This document shows positions 18,804 through 27,951 of a stretch of 64,000 nt of DNA, in pieces. Where the stretch lies: positions 1 through 64,000 of the forward strand of contig DXCN01000069.1 of the NCBI GenBank assembly GCA_019115985.1, given 5' to 3'. How positions within the stretch are numbered: position 1 is the stretch's first letter; each line of letters opens with the position of its first letter. A program made the translations under genes and the position numbers. The notes below the pieces were generated by a model, which saw only the letters and a list, made by a program, of their open reading frames with translations, ran no database searches and was not told the origin of the DNA. This DNA is from Candidatus Rothia avicola. Its GTDB lineage: Bacteria; Actinomycetota; Actinomycetes; Actinomycetales; Micrococcaceae.

Positions 18804-20003
18804 TTAGCGCTGGGCTGCGATGTAGAGTTCACCGGCGCCGGTGACGGTCACCTCGGTAGGCTCGCCCACGTACATGACCGACCGGGTGCCGGTCAGGGTG
18901 AAGGTCTTGACCTCGTCGCTGACCACAACGGTGCCACCCGCGCACAGGGCGGTGGCTACACCGGCCAGGGGTAGGGTGATGGTTTCGCCCTCTTCAACGA
19001 CCAGGTGGGTGACAGAGAGGCGTTCGTCCCACATAGAGTACTCGGCGGCCTTCTCGCTGGTGGGGGTAGGACGCTGGATGGTAGGTGCGCCCTGGCCCTC
19101 ACCCAGGATCTTGATGAGCTCTTCCTCATCGATGTGCTTGGGGGTAAGACCGGCGCGCATGACGTTGTCTGAGGGGTTCATCAGCTCAATAGCGGTACCC
19201 GAGACGTAGGCGTGCACCTGGCCGTCGGGGGTATAGGCAGAGTCGCCGGGGGCCAGGTAGACCAGGTTCATGACCAGGGCGACCAGCAAGCCGCGGTCGC
19301 CGGGGTACTTGCTGTCAATCAGGGTTACCAGCTCGGCTACACCGGCGGCGGTTGATTCGCTACCGGGAACTTCGCCGTTCTTAGCTACCCAGGCACGCGC
19401 GGACGCAACGGTCTGCTCGACAGCTGCCGCGGCGGTGTCCTGCGGCATGCGGATAATAACGGTGAGCAGCTCCTTGGCTGTCTTAGCCGCATCCAGGGCT
19501 CCGGTGAGCCAGGGCAGGGAGAAGTGCTCGGCAATAGCGCGCAACTCTGCGAACTCGCGCACGCCGGTCAGGATGCGCATGGGCGACAGGGCGATAACGG
19601 TTTCGGGCTTAGAGAAGCGGTCCTTGTAGTTACGGGCCGGGTCGTCAAGGGCGATGCCGCGGGCGTTCTCATCCGCGAACCCAGCCTGGGCCTGCTCGTC
19701 GGTGGGGTGCACCTGAATCGACAGGGGAGATTCAATAGCAAGAATCTTGAAGAGGAAGGGGAAGATGTCGCTGGTGCGCTGCGGGTTGAGGAAGCGGGCA
19801 GGCTGCTCGCCCACCAGGGCATCGAGCGGGAAGGCGCCGCCGTCGACGTGAGCTACGGAGGGGGCGGACGAGTGCGCGCCCACCCACAGCTCAGCCTCCG
19901 GCTGTTCGGTGGGGGCGGGCACACCGCGCATGAGGGCCAGTGTCTCGTAGGAACCCCAGGCGTAGTTCTGGATCGGATTATCTAAAGAAAAAAGTTCACC
20001 CAT
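18804..20003 (-). CDS. manA: Mannose-6-phosphate isomerase, class I
   Basis: Interconverts fructose-6-P and mannose-6-P, feeding GDP-mannose synthesis. It opens with NPIQNYAWGSY, the family hallmark. Metal ligands are in SIQVHPTDEQ and, later, QVHAYVSG. The substrate region GLTPKHID follows. I start at ATG 20003 (MGELFSLDN), giving 399 residues; an upstream in-frame start at 20036 adds eleven poorly supported residues. It is divergent from manB, the next enzyme of the pathway, with a palindrome in the shared region. Confidence 0.94.
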   Translation of the reverse strand: MGELFSLDNPIQNYAWGSYETLALMRGVPAPTEQPEAELWVGAHSSAPSVAHVDGGAFPLDALVGEQPARFLNPQRTSDIFPFLFKILAIESPLSIQVHPTDEQAQAGFADENARGIALDDPARNYKDRFSKPETVIALSPMRILTGVREFAELRAIAEHFSLPWLTGALDAAKTAKELLTVIIRMPQDTAAAAVEQTVASARAWVAKNGEVPGSESTAAGVAELVTLIDSKYPGDRGLLVALVMNLVYLAPGDSAYTPDGQVHAYVSGTAIELMNPSDNVMRAGLTPKHIDEEELIKILGEGQGAPTIQRPTPTSEKAAEYSMWDERLSVTHLVVEEGETITLPLAGVATALCAGGTVVVSDEVKTFTLTGTRSVMYVGEPTEVTVTGAGELYIAAQR

Positions 20004-20043
20004 AGGCACCATCAAACCATGCCCCGGGTTCGCCACCCCGCAG

Positions 20044-20079
20044 TTTATGGCGCAGAAACCTGGTGTTTATCGCCATAAA
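20044..20079. promoter_or_regulatory. Inverted repeat between manA and manB
   Basis: TTTATGGCG at 20044-20052 and CGCCATAAA at 20071-20079 form a 9-bp inverted repeat with 18 bases between the arms. Its position between two divergent mannose-pathway genes suggests an operator. No regulator gene is adjacent. Confidence 0.5.
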
Positions 20080-20142
20080 TCACACCAGAAATCTGTCTGG
20101 AGACTGTCTAAACAGGTCACAGGGCAATTAGACTTACCTTTC

Positions 20143-21546
20143 GTGAATACTATTGATTTAACCGCATCTTTTAAGGCTTACGATGTTCGCGGCATCGTGG
20201 GCGAAACCATCACCGCCGAGACCGTCCGCGCAACCGGCGCAGCTTTCGTAGACGTCCTCGGTCTGGCTGGCCAGGACGTTCTGGTGGGCGCCGATATGCG
20301 CCCCTCCGGCCCCGAGTTCATGGCCGCTTTCGCTGAGGGTGCTACCGCCCGCGGCGCTAACGTCATCAACATCGGCCTGATCTCTACCGACGAGCTCTAC
20401 TTCGCCTGTGGCGTTGAGAACGCTGCCGGTGTCACCTTCACCGCCTCCCACAACCCTGCCGAGTACAACGGCATGAAGATGTCTAAGGCGGGCGCTGTTC
20501 CCCTGTCATCAGAGTCCGGTCTCTTTGATATTCGTGACCTGGCCCAGAAGTACCTGGACGAGGGTGAAATTCCCTCCGTTGAGTACCCCGGTTCTGTATC
20601 TGAGAAGGACGTGCTCAAGGCCTACGCCGAGTACCTGCGCAACCTGGTTGACCTCTCGGGCATCCGCCCCCTCAAGGTTGTTGTGGACGCCGGTAACGGC
20701 ATGGGCGGCATGACCACCCCCGCTGTACTGGGCGATGCAATCCTGCCCGGCCTGCCCCTGGAAATCGTGCCCCTCTACTTCGAGCTGGATGGCACCTTCC
20801 CCAACCACCCCGCCAACCCCCTGGAACCTGCCAACCTGGTTGACCTGCAGAAGGCTGTTGTTGAGCACGGTGCAGATATCGGCCTGGCTTTCGACGGCGA
20901 CGCCGACCGCTGCTTCGTCATCGACGAGAAGGGCGAGCCCGTCACTCCGTCCGCTATCACCGCCCTGGTAGCTGAGCGCGAGATTGCCCGCGCCAGGGCT
21001 GAAGGCAACGACGAGCCCGTGATCATCTACAACCTGATTACCTCCAAGGCTGTGCCTGAGCTGGTTGAGAAGCTGGGCGGCCGCGCTATCAAGACCCGCG
21101 TGGGCCACTCCTTCATCAAGGCTGTTATGGCTGAAGAGTCTGGCGTTTTCGGTGGCGAGCACTCCGCCCACTACTACTTCAAGGACTTCTTCAACGCCGA
21201 CACCGGCATGCTGGCCGCTATGCACGTTCTGGCTGCCCTGGGTGAGGGCGAGCAGCCCCTTTCTGAGCTGGGCGCCGCCTACTCCCCCTACGTCCCCTCC
21301 GGCGAAATCAACTCTGAGCTGGAAGACAAGGCCGGTGCTATCGCCCGCGTTGCCGAGTTCTTCGGCGATACCGTTGAGGTATCCGATATGGACGGCACCA
21401 CCTTCGAGCACAAGACCGAGGGCTGGTGGGCTAACCTGCGCCCCTCTAACACCGAGCCCTTCCTGCGCCTGAACCTTGAGGCCCCCGACCAGGCCACCAT
21501 GGAGCGCGTGCGCGATCAGATTCTCAAGATTGTGCGCGAGGGTTAA
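20143..21546 (+). CDS. manB: Phosphomannomutase / phosphoglucomutase
   Basis: An alpha-D-phosphohexomutase converting mannose-6-P to mannose-1-P. The phosphoserine loop is TASHNPAEYNGMK, the metal loop DGDADRCF, the sugar-binding loop GEHSAHYYF, and the phosphate loop NTEPFLRLN. I prefer GTG 20143 (VNTIDLTASFKAYDVRG), giving 467 residues, because the family begins here; upstream in-frame sequence crosses the manA/manB palindrome. Strong preference for abundant codons suggests high expression. Glucose specificity cannot be excluded. Confidence 0.92.
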   Translation: MNTIDLTASFKAYDVRGIVGETITAETVRATGAAFVDVLGLAGQDVLVGADMRPSGPEFMAAFAEGATARGANVINIGLISTDELYFACGVENAAGVTFTASHNPAEYNGMKMSKAGAVPLSSESGLFDIRDLAQKYLDEGEIPSVEYPGSVSEKDVLKAYAEYLRNLVDLSGIRPLKVVVDAGNGMGGMTTPAVLGDAILPGLPLEIVPLYFELDGTFPNHPANPLEPANLVDLQKAVVEHGADIGLAFDGDADRCFVIDEKGEPVTPSAITALVAEREIARARAEGNDEPVIIYNLITSKAVPELVEKLGGRAIKTRVGHSFIKAVMAEESGVFGGEHSAHYYFKDFFNADTGMLAAMHVLAALGEGEQPLSELGAAYSPYVPSGEINSELEDKAGAIARVAEFFGDTVEVSDMDGTTFEHKTEGWWANLRPSNTEPFLRLNLEAPDQATMERVRDQILKIVREG

Positions 21547-21631
21547 GCACCCCAAGCCCTCCACTTTGTACCAGCTCCTGCCCACTTTTCAGGCTTAAAG
21601 TGAGCAGGGCACGGTACAAAAGGTAAAAATG

Positions 21632-21686
21632 AGGACGCCCGCCCCGCTTTCCTTGCCATATGGCAGGAAGGCGGGGCGGGCGTCCT
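21632..21686. terminator. Bidirectional terminator between manB and hmp
   Basis: A stem of about 25 bp with one bulge, centred on CCATATGG, joins GGACGCCCGCCCCGC and its complement and ends in CCTTTTC on the plus strand. A second weaker hairpin covers about 21565-21622 just before it. Confidence 0.85.
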
Positions 21687-21711
21687 TTTCTACCTGCCCT
21701 AGCAGTTCAGG

Positions 21712-22899
21712 CTAGGAGGCGCGGGCCTGGTCGTGCAGCATCCACTGGTCGGGGCCGAAAATCTCGTACTGGATGTTGGTACCGGGCAGGCCAGCTTCAA
21801 TCAGCTGGGAACGGACGCCCTGCATGAAGCCCAAGGGGCCGCACAGGTAGGCAGAGGCGTTAGCGGGCACGTTCAGCTCAGCCACGTTGACGCGGCCATC
21901 GAAGCTGCCCTCGCCGTCGGCCTCGATGAAGGAGACCAGGCGGCCGTTTTCCAGCATCTCAACGTAGGCGGTCATCTCATCGCGCAGGGGCCAGGTGGTG
22001 AAGGAGCGGTCGGCGTGCACCACAACAACCTCGCGCTTGGAGCCGGTTGCTGCCAGCTCGGAGAGGAAGGCAATCATGGGGGTGACGCCGATACCGGCTG
22101 AGAAGAGGTAGAGGGGCTGGGAGTCGTCGTCGCCGAACCCACCCAGGGTGACGTCGCCGTAGGGGTTAGAGACCTCAACGATAGCGCCGACCTGTAGCTC
22201 ATGCAGGATGGGGGTCATTTCGCCGGCGGTGTCCAGCTTGATGGCGACGCGACGCTGGTTCTTCTCGGCGGGCAGCAGGGTGAACTGGCGGGCCTGGCGC
22301 AGGCCGTCCTTAGCCTTGGTAACGATAGAAACGTACTGGCCGGCAATGGCATCGGTCATGGCGACGGCGTTGGCGGGCTCAAAGGTAAGGTCGAGTACGT
22401 TCTCGCCGGTTTCCTTGCGCTCTACCAGGCGGAAGGGGGCGAACATGACGTCGTTGGCCTGGGAAGCGTAGAGGCCCTTTTCTAGCTTGATGAGGGCGTC
22501 GGCCATGAGCCAGTAGACCTCGGTCCAGGCTTCTGCGATTTCAGGGGTCAGGATATCGCCCAGGTTGGCGGCGATAGCCTCAAAAAGGTACTTGTAGACG
22601 GTGGGGTATTCCTCTTCGCGCAGACCCAGGGAGGCGTGTTTGTGGGCGACGCGGGAGAGTACCTCGTCGGGGTACTTGTCGGGGTTGGCCAGGATGTAGG
22701 AGGCAAAGACCGCGATGGAGCCGGCTAGGGCCTTAGGCTGGGTGCCTTCGAGCTGGGATGAACGGGAGAACATGCCGTCGAGCAGGTCAGGGCGGGCGGC
22801 GAACATGCGCTGGTAGAAGTCGGGGGTGATGTCGTTGATTCGCTCGGCGATGACGGGCAGGGTTGCCTCGATGACGGGGCGGGACTTTGCTGAGAGCAC
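21712..22899 (-). CDS. hmp: Flavohaemoglobin, nitric oxide dioxygenase
   Basis: A 395-residue fusion that oxidises NO to nitrate using NAD(P)H and O2. The globin domain (residues 1-~140) has the proximal haem histidine at about His88 in AHKHASLGL and the distal-side Tyr29 in DFYQRMF. The ferredoxin-reductase part shows RQFTLLP for FAD binding, then FSAGIGVTPMIAFL and a C-terminal YLCGPLGFMQGV for NAD. It starts with GTG 22899, with a strong AAGGAGGAG just before it. The regulator gene upstream and a palindrome in the promoter suggest NO-induced control. Confidence 0.96.
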   Translation of the reverse strand: MLSAKSRPVIEATLPVIAERINDITPDFYQRMFAARPDLLDGMFSRSSQLEGTQPKALAGSIAVFASYILANPDKYPDEVLSRVAHKHASLGLREEEYPTVYKYLFEAIAANLGDILTPEIAEAWTEVYWLMADALIKLEKGLYASQANDVMFAPFRLVERKETGENVLDLTFEPANAVAMTDAIAGQYVSIVTKAKDGLRQARQFTLLPAEKNQRRVAIKLDTAGEMTPILHELQVGAIVEVSNPYGDVTLGGFGDDDSQPLYLFSAGIGVTPMIAFLSELAATGSKREVVVVHADRSFTTWPLRDEMTAYVEMLENGRLVSFIEADGEGSFDGRVNVAELNVPANASAYLCGPLGFMQGVRSQLIEAGLPGTNIQYEIFGPDQWMLHDQARAS

Positions 22900-22944
22900 G
22901 GCTCCTCCTTGGTGACAGGGTGTTGTTAAACCACCATCAATTTA

Positions 22945-22957
22945 GCATAACGAATGC
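22945..22957 (-). promoter_or_regulatory. Candidate NsrR operator in the hmp promoter
   Basis: GCAT-N5-ATGC at 22945-22957 overlaps a -10-like TATGCT read on the minus strand, about 46 bases before the hmp start. Position and the neighbouring Rrf2 gene suggest repression by NsrR. Confidence 0.45.
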
Positions 22958-22977
22958 CAGTTTTGGGAGAAAAAAGA

Positions 22978-23008
22978 GCCGCCCCCGCCTTTTTTGCGCG
23001 GGAACGGC
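22978..23008 (-). terminator. Terminator between the Rrf2 gene and hmp
   Basis: On the minus strand GCCGTTCCCGC pairs with GCGGGGGCGGC around an A-rich loop and is followed by TCTTTTTT. It lies 14 bases after the rrf2 stop, so hmp is transcribed from its own promoter. Confidence 0.75.
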
Positions 23009-23021
23009 GTATGAGGGCTTG

Positions 23022-23501
23022 TCAGAGGAAGGACGCCTGGGGCAGCTTTTTTGTCTGAGCCAGGGGCCCAAGACCCAGTTCCAAGAAAACCGGGCCCATC
23101 TGCTGCTCGTTAGGCAGCTCAGAAATAACCACCGGGTCGAGCATTTTGAAGAATTCTTCGCGGGCGTTCGCCAGAATTTTTTTCAGGGAACAGGAATGGC
23201 GCATGGGGCATTCGTTCGCACCGCCCTCGCACTCCACCATGGGAATATCGCCTTCAGAGGCACGAAGTACCTGCCCTACCGTGGCACGGGCGCCGGCCTC
23301 TGACAGGCGCACCCCGCCGGTGCGTCCGCGGGTGGACTCCACCAGGCCCATATTGGCCAAAAAGGCCACTGACTTCGCCACATGATTGTAAGGAGTACCC
23401 ACGCCCTCGGCGATCTTCTGGGTAGATATCTGCTCACCGTCGAGACCCGATAGCAGCATCAGGACGCGCAGCGACACGTCAGAAAATGCGGTAAGACGCA
23501 C
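23022..23501 (-). CDS. nsrR: Rrf2-family iron-sulfur regulator, NsrR-like
   Basis: A 159-residue winged-helix regulator. The N-terminus MRLTAFSDVSLRVLMLL and HTH TPYNHVAKSVAFL are typical of NsrR rather than IscR. Three cysteines at 91, 98 and 104 (CEGGANECPM, then RHSC) match the Fe-S ligand set. It would repress hmp until NO damages the cluster. The GTG start has CAAGGAG 7 bases upstream. Another Rrf2 subgroup is possible, but the adjacent hmp makes NsrR most likely. Confidence 0.88.
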   Translation of the reverse strand: MRLTAFSDVSLRVLMLLSGLDGEQISTQKIAEGVGTPYNHVAKSVAFLANMGLVESTRGRTGGVRLSEAGARATVGQVLRASEGDIPMVECEGGANECPMRHSCSLKKILANAREEFFKMLDPVVISELPNEQQMGPVFLELGLGPLAQTKKLPQASFL

Positions 23502-23859
23502 GGGCCAACTCCTTGAATCGTATGAGCTAGGGTGAAGCTTTCTCTCTCACGGTACAGCCAAAAAGGTTCACGGCTCAAACCTTTGCCTGCCTGAAGGTCT
23601 TAATTTTCCCCCGCCTTTGCACCGCTGACAAGCACAGTGCTCTGATCTGCAAGGAGTTTCACACGGCCCACCTGACCGCTCACTTGTAGCAGTTAGGGCA
23701 CCTGTAAGAGTAGTATTGATACTGTAAACACTCGCGGGCGCATACACCCAGTCATCACACGCTAACTGAAGACAAGGGTCACGCTGACCGCACCCACCGT
23801 CTCTTCACCGGCCTCTCCCCCGTAGCACGCCGGTGCAGAACTAGACATAAGGAACTATC
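23502..23859. other. Intergenic region, no gene found
   Basis: This 358-base stretch separates the divergent nsrR and roadblock genes. I see the nsrR ribosome binding site at its left end, a short palindrome AGTATTGATACT near 23710 and AAGGAA at 23849-23854 for the next gene. No open frame or RNA is supported. It is long enough for promoters of both genes. Confidence 0.6.
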
Positions 23860-24228
23860 TTGTCACAGCTTGATACCTCCATCCAGGAACTCCTGTCCAT
23901 TGAAGGAGCAACCGGTGCAGCTCTCGTTGACATCTCCTCCGGCATGGCTCTGGCCTCCGGCGGTTCCCCCGGCTTCGACCTGACCGTTGCTGCAGCTGGC
24001 AACTCCAACGTAGTACGTGCCAAGCTCAAGACCATGAATGACCTGGGTCTGAACGGCAACATCGAAGACATCATGATTACCCTGTCATCCCAGTACCACC
24101 TGATTAACGTTCTGAACACTTCAGAGACCTCAGGCCTCTTCGTTTACCTGGTACTGGACCGCAACACCGCTAACCTGGCTCTGGCTCGTCACAAGCTGAA
24201 CGCCATCTCAGGCCGCATCTCCCTGTAA
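23860..24228 (+). CDS. Roadblock/LC7-fold-like small protein
   Basis: A 122-residue protein starting with TTG 23860, supported by AAGGAA five bases before it. The pattern (MSQLDTSIQELLSIEGATGAALVDISSG, here only in part, then a core beta sheet with LNTSETSGLFVYLVLDR) looks like a roadblock/LC7 domain. In actinobacteria such proteins partner small GTPases in MglA-type systems, yet no GTPase is near. It stands alone between strong non-coding borders. The fold assignment is by pattern only, and cellular role is unknown. Confidence 0.7.
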   Translation: MSQLDTSIQELLSIEGATGAALVDISSGMALASGGSPGFDLTVAAAGNSNVVRAKLKTMNDLGLNGNIEDIMITLSSQYHLINVLNTSETSGLFVYLVLDRNTANLALARHKLNAISGRISL

Positions 24229-24268
24229 GTCACAGGTAGAGGCAGTCTCTCACGCCTTATAGCTCAAG

Positions 24269-24293
24269 AATCCCGGCAGGTTACCTGCCGGGG
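24269..24293. terminator. Terminator hairpin after the roadblock gene
   Basis: CCCGGCAGG and CCTGCCGGG form a 9-bp stem around TTA, extended by GAA/TTC, followed by TTCTTTG. It lies between convergent genes and may act both ways. Confidence 0.7.
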
Positions 24294-24324
24294 TTCTTTG
24301 TAGCGTCAGGACGCCCGTGGGCGG

Positions 24325-25812
24325 CTAGACCAGGTCTTCGCCCAGGGCCTCGCCCATGAGAGTGTCTTCGGTAGCAGCCTTGTTCTGTTGGATTGAGACC
24401 AGCTCCCCCGAACGCATCACAGCGATACGGTTGCACAAGCCAATGAGCTCCGACATATCTGAACCGATCAGGATGATAGAGGTACCCTTCTCGGTCAGCT
24501 CGGTCAGCATCTTGTAAATCTCGCTCTTGGCGCTCACGTCGATGCCGCGGGTGGGGTGGTTGAGAATCAGAATCTCGCAGTCGGTAGTCATCCAGCGGGC
24601 CAGGGCGACCTTCTGCTGGTCACCGCCCGAAAGCTTGCCAACTTCACCCTGAATGTTGGTGGTCTTGATGCGCAGCTTCTGAATCTGCTCAGCTACCTCA
24701 CGCAGGGCGGAAACCTCGTGCAGGAAGCCTTCGGGGCTTTCCATAAGACCGGCGTTTTCCATCAGGGTCTTAGCGATGGAACGTTCGTTGGCTAGGCCCA
24801 GCTCGTCGTCATTATCTGACAGGTAGCCAATGCCGTGGGCAACCGAGTCCTCGGGGGAGCTGATAGTGGCGTCCTCGCCGTTAATCTTGAGGGTGCCGAA
24901 CTTGGCGGTCTCGTCCACGCCGACCAGGGCGGCGGCGACCTCGTTGATGCCTGAGCGGCGCAGGCCGGTCAGGCCGAAGATTTCACCGCGGTCTACCGAG
25001 AAGGTGACGTTGTTGAGAGAGCCCTTGGCACTGGTCAGGTTCTCAATCACCAGTTTGGCGTCCTCACCAGCGAACTCGTCGGGGCGCCTGCCCATCTCGA
25101 TTTCGCGGTTGAACATCTTAAAGGCGATTTCTTCTGCGGTCATCGTACCGGGGTTAATTTCGGTGTTGATGGTGCCCTCAGACAGAATGACGGCGCGGTT
25201 AGCCAGGGAGCGGATTTCGTCGATGCGGTGGGTGATGTAAATGACCGCGCGGCCTTCGGCGGCCAGCTTACGGGTCACCTCGTGCAGCTGGTAAATCTCG
25301 TAGTCGTTGAAGGTCGCAGCAACTTCATCCATGAGCACCAGGCGGGTGTTCTCGGCTTCCATGCGCACGACCTCAACCAGGGCCTGCTCAGCACGTACCA
25401 AATCGCCCATCTTAGCGCGGGGGTCCACTGCCAGGCCAATCTCTGAAATCAGTTCCTGGGCGCGGGCGATCAGGACTTCTTCATCGTCACCGGCATGCTC
25501 GGTAGAGCGGAAGATAGCCTGGGCAACGGTGAGTTCGGGGTCTACCTTGAACTTCTGGCGGATTGAACCGACACCGGCTTCAAGCGCTTCTTCGGGGGTG
25601 TGGGGGGCGTACTTTTCGCCGTCCAGGGTGATGGTGCCACCACCGGGGCGGTCCCAGCCGCCCAGAATCGACAGGAAGGTTGACTTTCCTGCACCGTTTT
25701 CGCCGAGAAGACCTACAATCTCACCGGCAGCTACCTCTAGATTCACGCCCTTGAGGGCACGAAGGTGCTCGTGGTTCTTGGTGAGGTTCTTGACGCTCAG
25801 CAGATTTCCCAC
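24325..25812 (-). CDS. Sugar-type ABC transporter ATP-binding protein (two ABC domains), orphan
   Basis: Two fused nucleotide-binding domains of the RbsA/MglA (CUT2) class, 495 residues. I start at GTG 25812 because GGAAGGAAAG lies 6 bases upstream; a longer frame reaches 25929 without support. Domain 1 has a normal Walker A (GLLGENGAGKST) and LVLMDEVAAT as Walker B, but its signature region is degenerate (LVRAEQALVEV). Domain 2 keeps LSGGDQQKVALA, but its Walker A is the usual altered CUT2 form and its Walker B reads ILILNHPTRGID, where D-E is expected for N-H. No permease or binding protein gene is in the window. It may pair with a distant permease, or act outside transport. Confidence 0.85.
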   Translation of the reverse strand: MGNLLSVKNLTKNHEHLRALKGVNLEVAAGEIVGLLGENGAGKSTFLSILGGWDRPGGGTITLDGEKYAPHTPEEALEAGVGSIRQKFKVDPELTVAQAIFRSTEHAGDDEEVLIARAQELISEIGLAVDPRAKMGDLVRAEQALVEVVRMEAENTRLVLMDEVAATFNDYEIYQLHEVTRKLAAEGRAVIYITHRIDEIRSLANRAVILSEGTINTEINPGTMTAEEIAFKMFNREIEMGRRPDEFAGEDAKLVIENLTSAKGSLNNVTFSVDRGEIFGLTGLRRSGINEVAAALVGVDETAKFGTLKINGEDATISSPEDSVAHGIGYLSDNDDELGLANERSIAKTLMENAGLMESPEGFLHEVSALREVAEQIQKLRIKTTNIQGEVGKLSGGDQQKVALARWMTTDCEILILNHPTRGIDVSAKSEIYKMLTELTEKGTSIILIGSDMSELIGLCNRIAVMRSGELVSIQQNKAATEDTLMGEALGEDLV

Positions 25813-26015
25813 TCTGTTCTTTCCTTCCAACATGCAAGTGATGTGCCCAGGGTGCCGTGCACGAAGCTCTGTGGTAGGTCGCTGGCTAACCGATGAGCTT
25901 GTGGGGGGAAGCACGGCAGGGCTACACAAAATTCAGCCATCCTTAAGCATTCTACAGAATATTAAGTCGGCTTTACGTCCACTCTTTGGGGCCGTCCGCC
26001 TATCTGCCCACACGA

Positions 26016-26063
26016 TAAGGAGGTGACCTATACGAAAAGTTTTTCGCACAGGTCACCTCCTTA
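26016..26063. terminator. Long hairpin containing Shine-Dalgarno and anti-Shine-Dalgarno words
   Basis: TAAGGAGGTGACCT at 26016-26029 pairs perfectly with 26050-26063, with a nested CGAAAA/TTTTCG stem inside. It lies 65 bases after the pckG stop and about 200 bases before the ABC ATPase start. A terminator role is likely from position, but neither strand shows a T-run after the stem. Confidence 0.6.
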
Positions 26064-26127
26064 ACCGTGGCGCTATTTTACTTTCGGTTACAAGGACGCC
26101 CGCAGCAGCCTGCGGGGAGCACGCCCC

Positions 26128-27951
26128 CTAGTTCAGTTCAGCGGCTAGGGCATCGCGCTGGGCGTGAATTTCAGCGGGTACCTTGTCGCCGAGGAAGGCA
26201 AGCCATTCGTCGATTCCGGGCAGCTCCTGAGCCCACTCATCCTTGTTGACGGCCAGGGCAGCGGTGAGTTCGGTGTCGCTAATATCGAGGCCGGTGAGGT
26301 CGAGGTCGCTCTTACCTGGCACCACGCCGAGGAAGGTTTCTTGGCCGCCGGCCTTGCCATCCAGGCGGTCGAAAATCCACTTGACCACGCGGGAGTTCTC
26401 GCCAAAGCCGGGCCAGGCGAAGCCACCGTCGGGGGTGCGGCGGAACCAGTTGACGTAGTAGATCTTGGGCATGTTCTCTTCGCCGTGCTTCTTGCCCAGA
26501 TCAATCCAGTGCTGGATGTAGTCACCGGCGTTGTAGCCGATGAAGGGCAGCATAGCCATGGGGTCACGGCGGACCACACCCACAGCGCCCTTGGCGGCAG
26601 CGGTGGTCTCGGATGAGAGGGTCACACCGCGGAAGACGCCCTGCTCCCAGCTGGAAGCCTCAGCGACCAGGGGCACGGTGGTCTTGCGGCGTCCACCGAA
26701 GATGATGGCTGAGAGGGGCACACCGTCCGGTGCGTAGTATTCTTCAGCCAGCATGTCTGCCTGGGATATGGGGGTGCAGAAGCGGGAGTTGGGGTGGGCA
26801 GCAGGACGGCCAGATTCGGGCGTCCAGTCCTTGCCCTGCCAGTCAATCAGGTGCTCGGGCACCTCGTCGGTCTTACCCTCCCACCAGACAGAGTTATCGT
26901 CGGTGAGGGCCACGTTGGTGAAGATCGTGTTGCCCTTGGCAATGGCGCGCATGGCGTTAGGGTTAGTGGACCAGCCAGTACCCGGAGCTACGCCGAAGAG
27001 GCCTGCCTCGGGGTTGACCACGAAGGGCTTGCCGTCGCGGAATTCAATCCAGGCGATGTCGTCACCAACCATTTCGGCCTTCCAGCCGTCAATGGTGGGG
27101 TCCATCATAGCGAAGTTGGTCTTGCCGCAGGCTGAGGGGAAGGCAGCCGAGATGTACTTACTCTCGCCCCGGGGATTGGTCATCTTGAGCACCAGCATGT
27201 GCTCGGCCATCCAGCCCTCATCGTGGCCGATAGCCGAGGCAATACGCAGGGCGTAGCACTTCTTACCCAGCAGGGCGTTGCCACCGTAGCCCGAACCGAA
27301 GGACCAGATTTCGCGGTCCTCGGGGAACTGCACAATGTATTTTTCGGGGTTACAGGGCCAGGGAACGTCCGCCTGTCCAGCCTCGAGGGGGGCACCAACC
27401 GAGTGCAGGGCCTTGACGAAGAAGGCCTCGGTTTCGGTCATCTTCTTCAACACATCGGCGCCAATGGTCGCCATGATGCGCATGGAGGTCACCACGTAGG
27501 CTGAGTCGGTGATTTCGACGCCGAACTTGGGGTTGGTGGCATCGAGCGAGCCCATGACGAAAGGAATGACGTACATGGTGCGGCCGCGCATAGATCCGGT
27601 GAAGAGCTCGGTCAGGGTGGCCTTCATGTCGGCGGGGGCACGCCAGTTGTTGGTGGGGCCAGCCCCCTCTTCGGTAGCTGAGCAGATAAAGGTACGTTCT
27701 TCTACACGAGCCACGTCGTCGGGGTCTGAGAAGGCAACGTAGGAGTTCGGGAACTCGTGGTCGCTGAGCTTGCGGAAGGTACCGGCCTCTACCAGTTCAC
27801 CGGCCAGGCGGTCGTACTCTTCCTGTGAGCCGTCGGCCCAGTAGATACGCTCAGGCTGGGTCATCTGGGCAATATCAGCAACCCACTGCAGCAGCTCTGC
27901 GTGAGTGGTGGGTGCCTGTGCGGTTACGTTGTCGATTGAAATGTCAGTCAT
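26128..27951 (-). CDS. pckG: Phosphoenolpyruvate carboxykinase (GTP)
   Basis: Decarboxylates and phosphorylates oxaloacetate to PEP, the entry to gluconeogenesis. I start at ATG 27951 (MTDISIDN), giving 607 residues, the normal GTP-type length, with AAGGGGAAG 6 bases upstream. The kinase P-loop is [12 protein letters not shown], the second metal motif is [11 protein letters not shown], and [11 protein letters not shown] with NNWRAP near residue 100 belongs to the GTP family. A C-terminal helical region completes it. It is monocistronic, with a long upstream region. Confidence 0.97.
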   Translation of the reverse strand: MTDISIDNVTAQAPTTHAELLQWVADIAQMTQPERIYWADGSQEEYDRLAGELVEAGTFRKLSDHEFPNSYVAFSDPDDVARVEERTFICSATEEGAGPTNNWRAPADMKATLTELFTGSMRGRTMYVIPFVMGSLDATNPKFGVEITDSAYVVTSMRIMATIGADVLKKMTETEAFFVKALHSVGAPLEAGQADVPWPCNPEKYIVQFPEDREIWSFGSGYGGNALLGKKCYALRIASAIGHDEGWMAEHMLVLKMTNPRGESKYISAAFPSACGKTNFAMMDPTIDGWKAEMVGDDIAWIEFRDGKPFVVNPEAGLFGVAPGTGWSTNPNAMRAIAKGNTIFTNVALTDDNSVWWEGKTDEVPEHLIDWQGKDWTPESGRPAAHPNSRFCTPISQADMLAEEYYAPDGVPLSAIIFGGRRKTTVPLVAEASSWEQGVFRGVTLSSETTAAAKGAVGVVRRDPMAMLPFIGYNAGDYIQHWIDLGKKHGEENMPKIYYVNWFRRTPDGGFAWPGFGENSRVVKWIFDRLDGKAGGQETFLGVVPGKSDLDLTGLDISDTELTAALAVNKDEWAQELPGIDEWLAFLGDKVPAEIHAQRDALAAELN

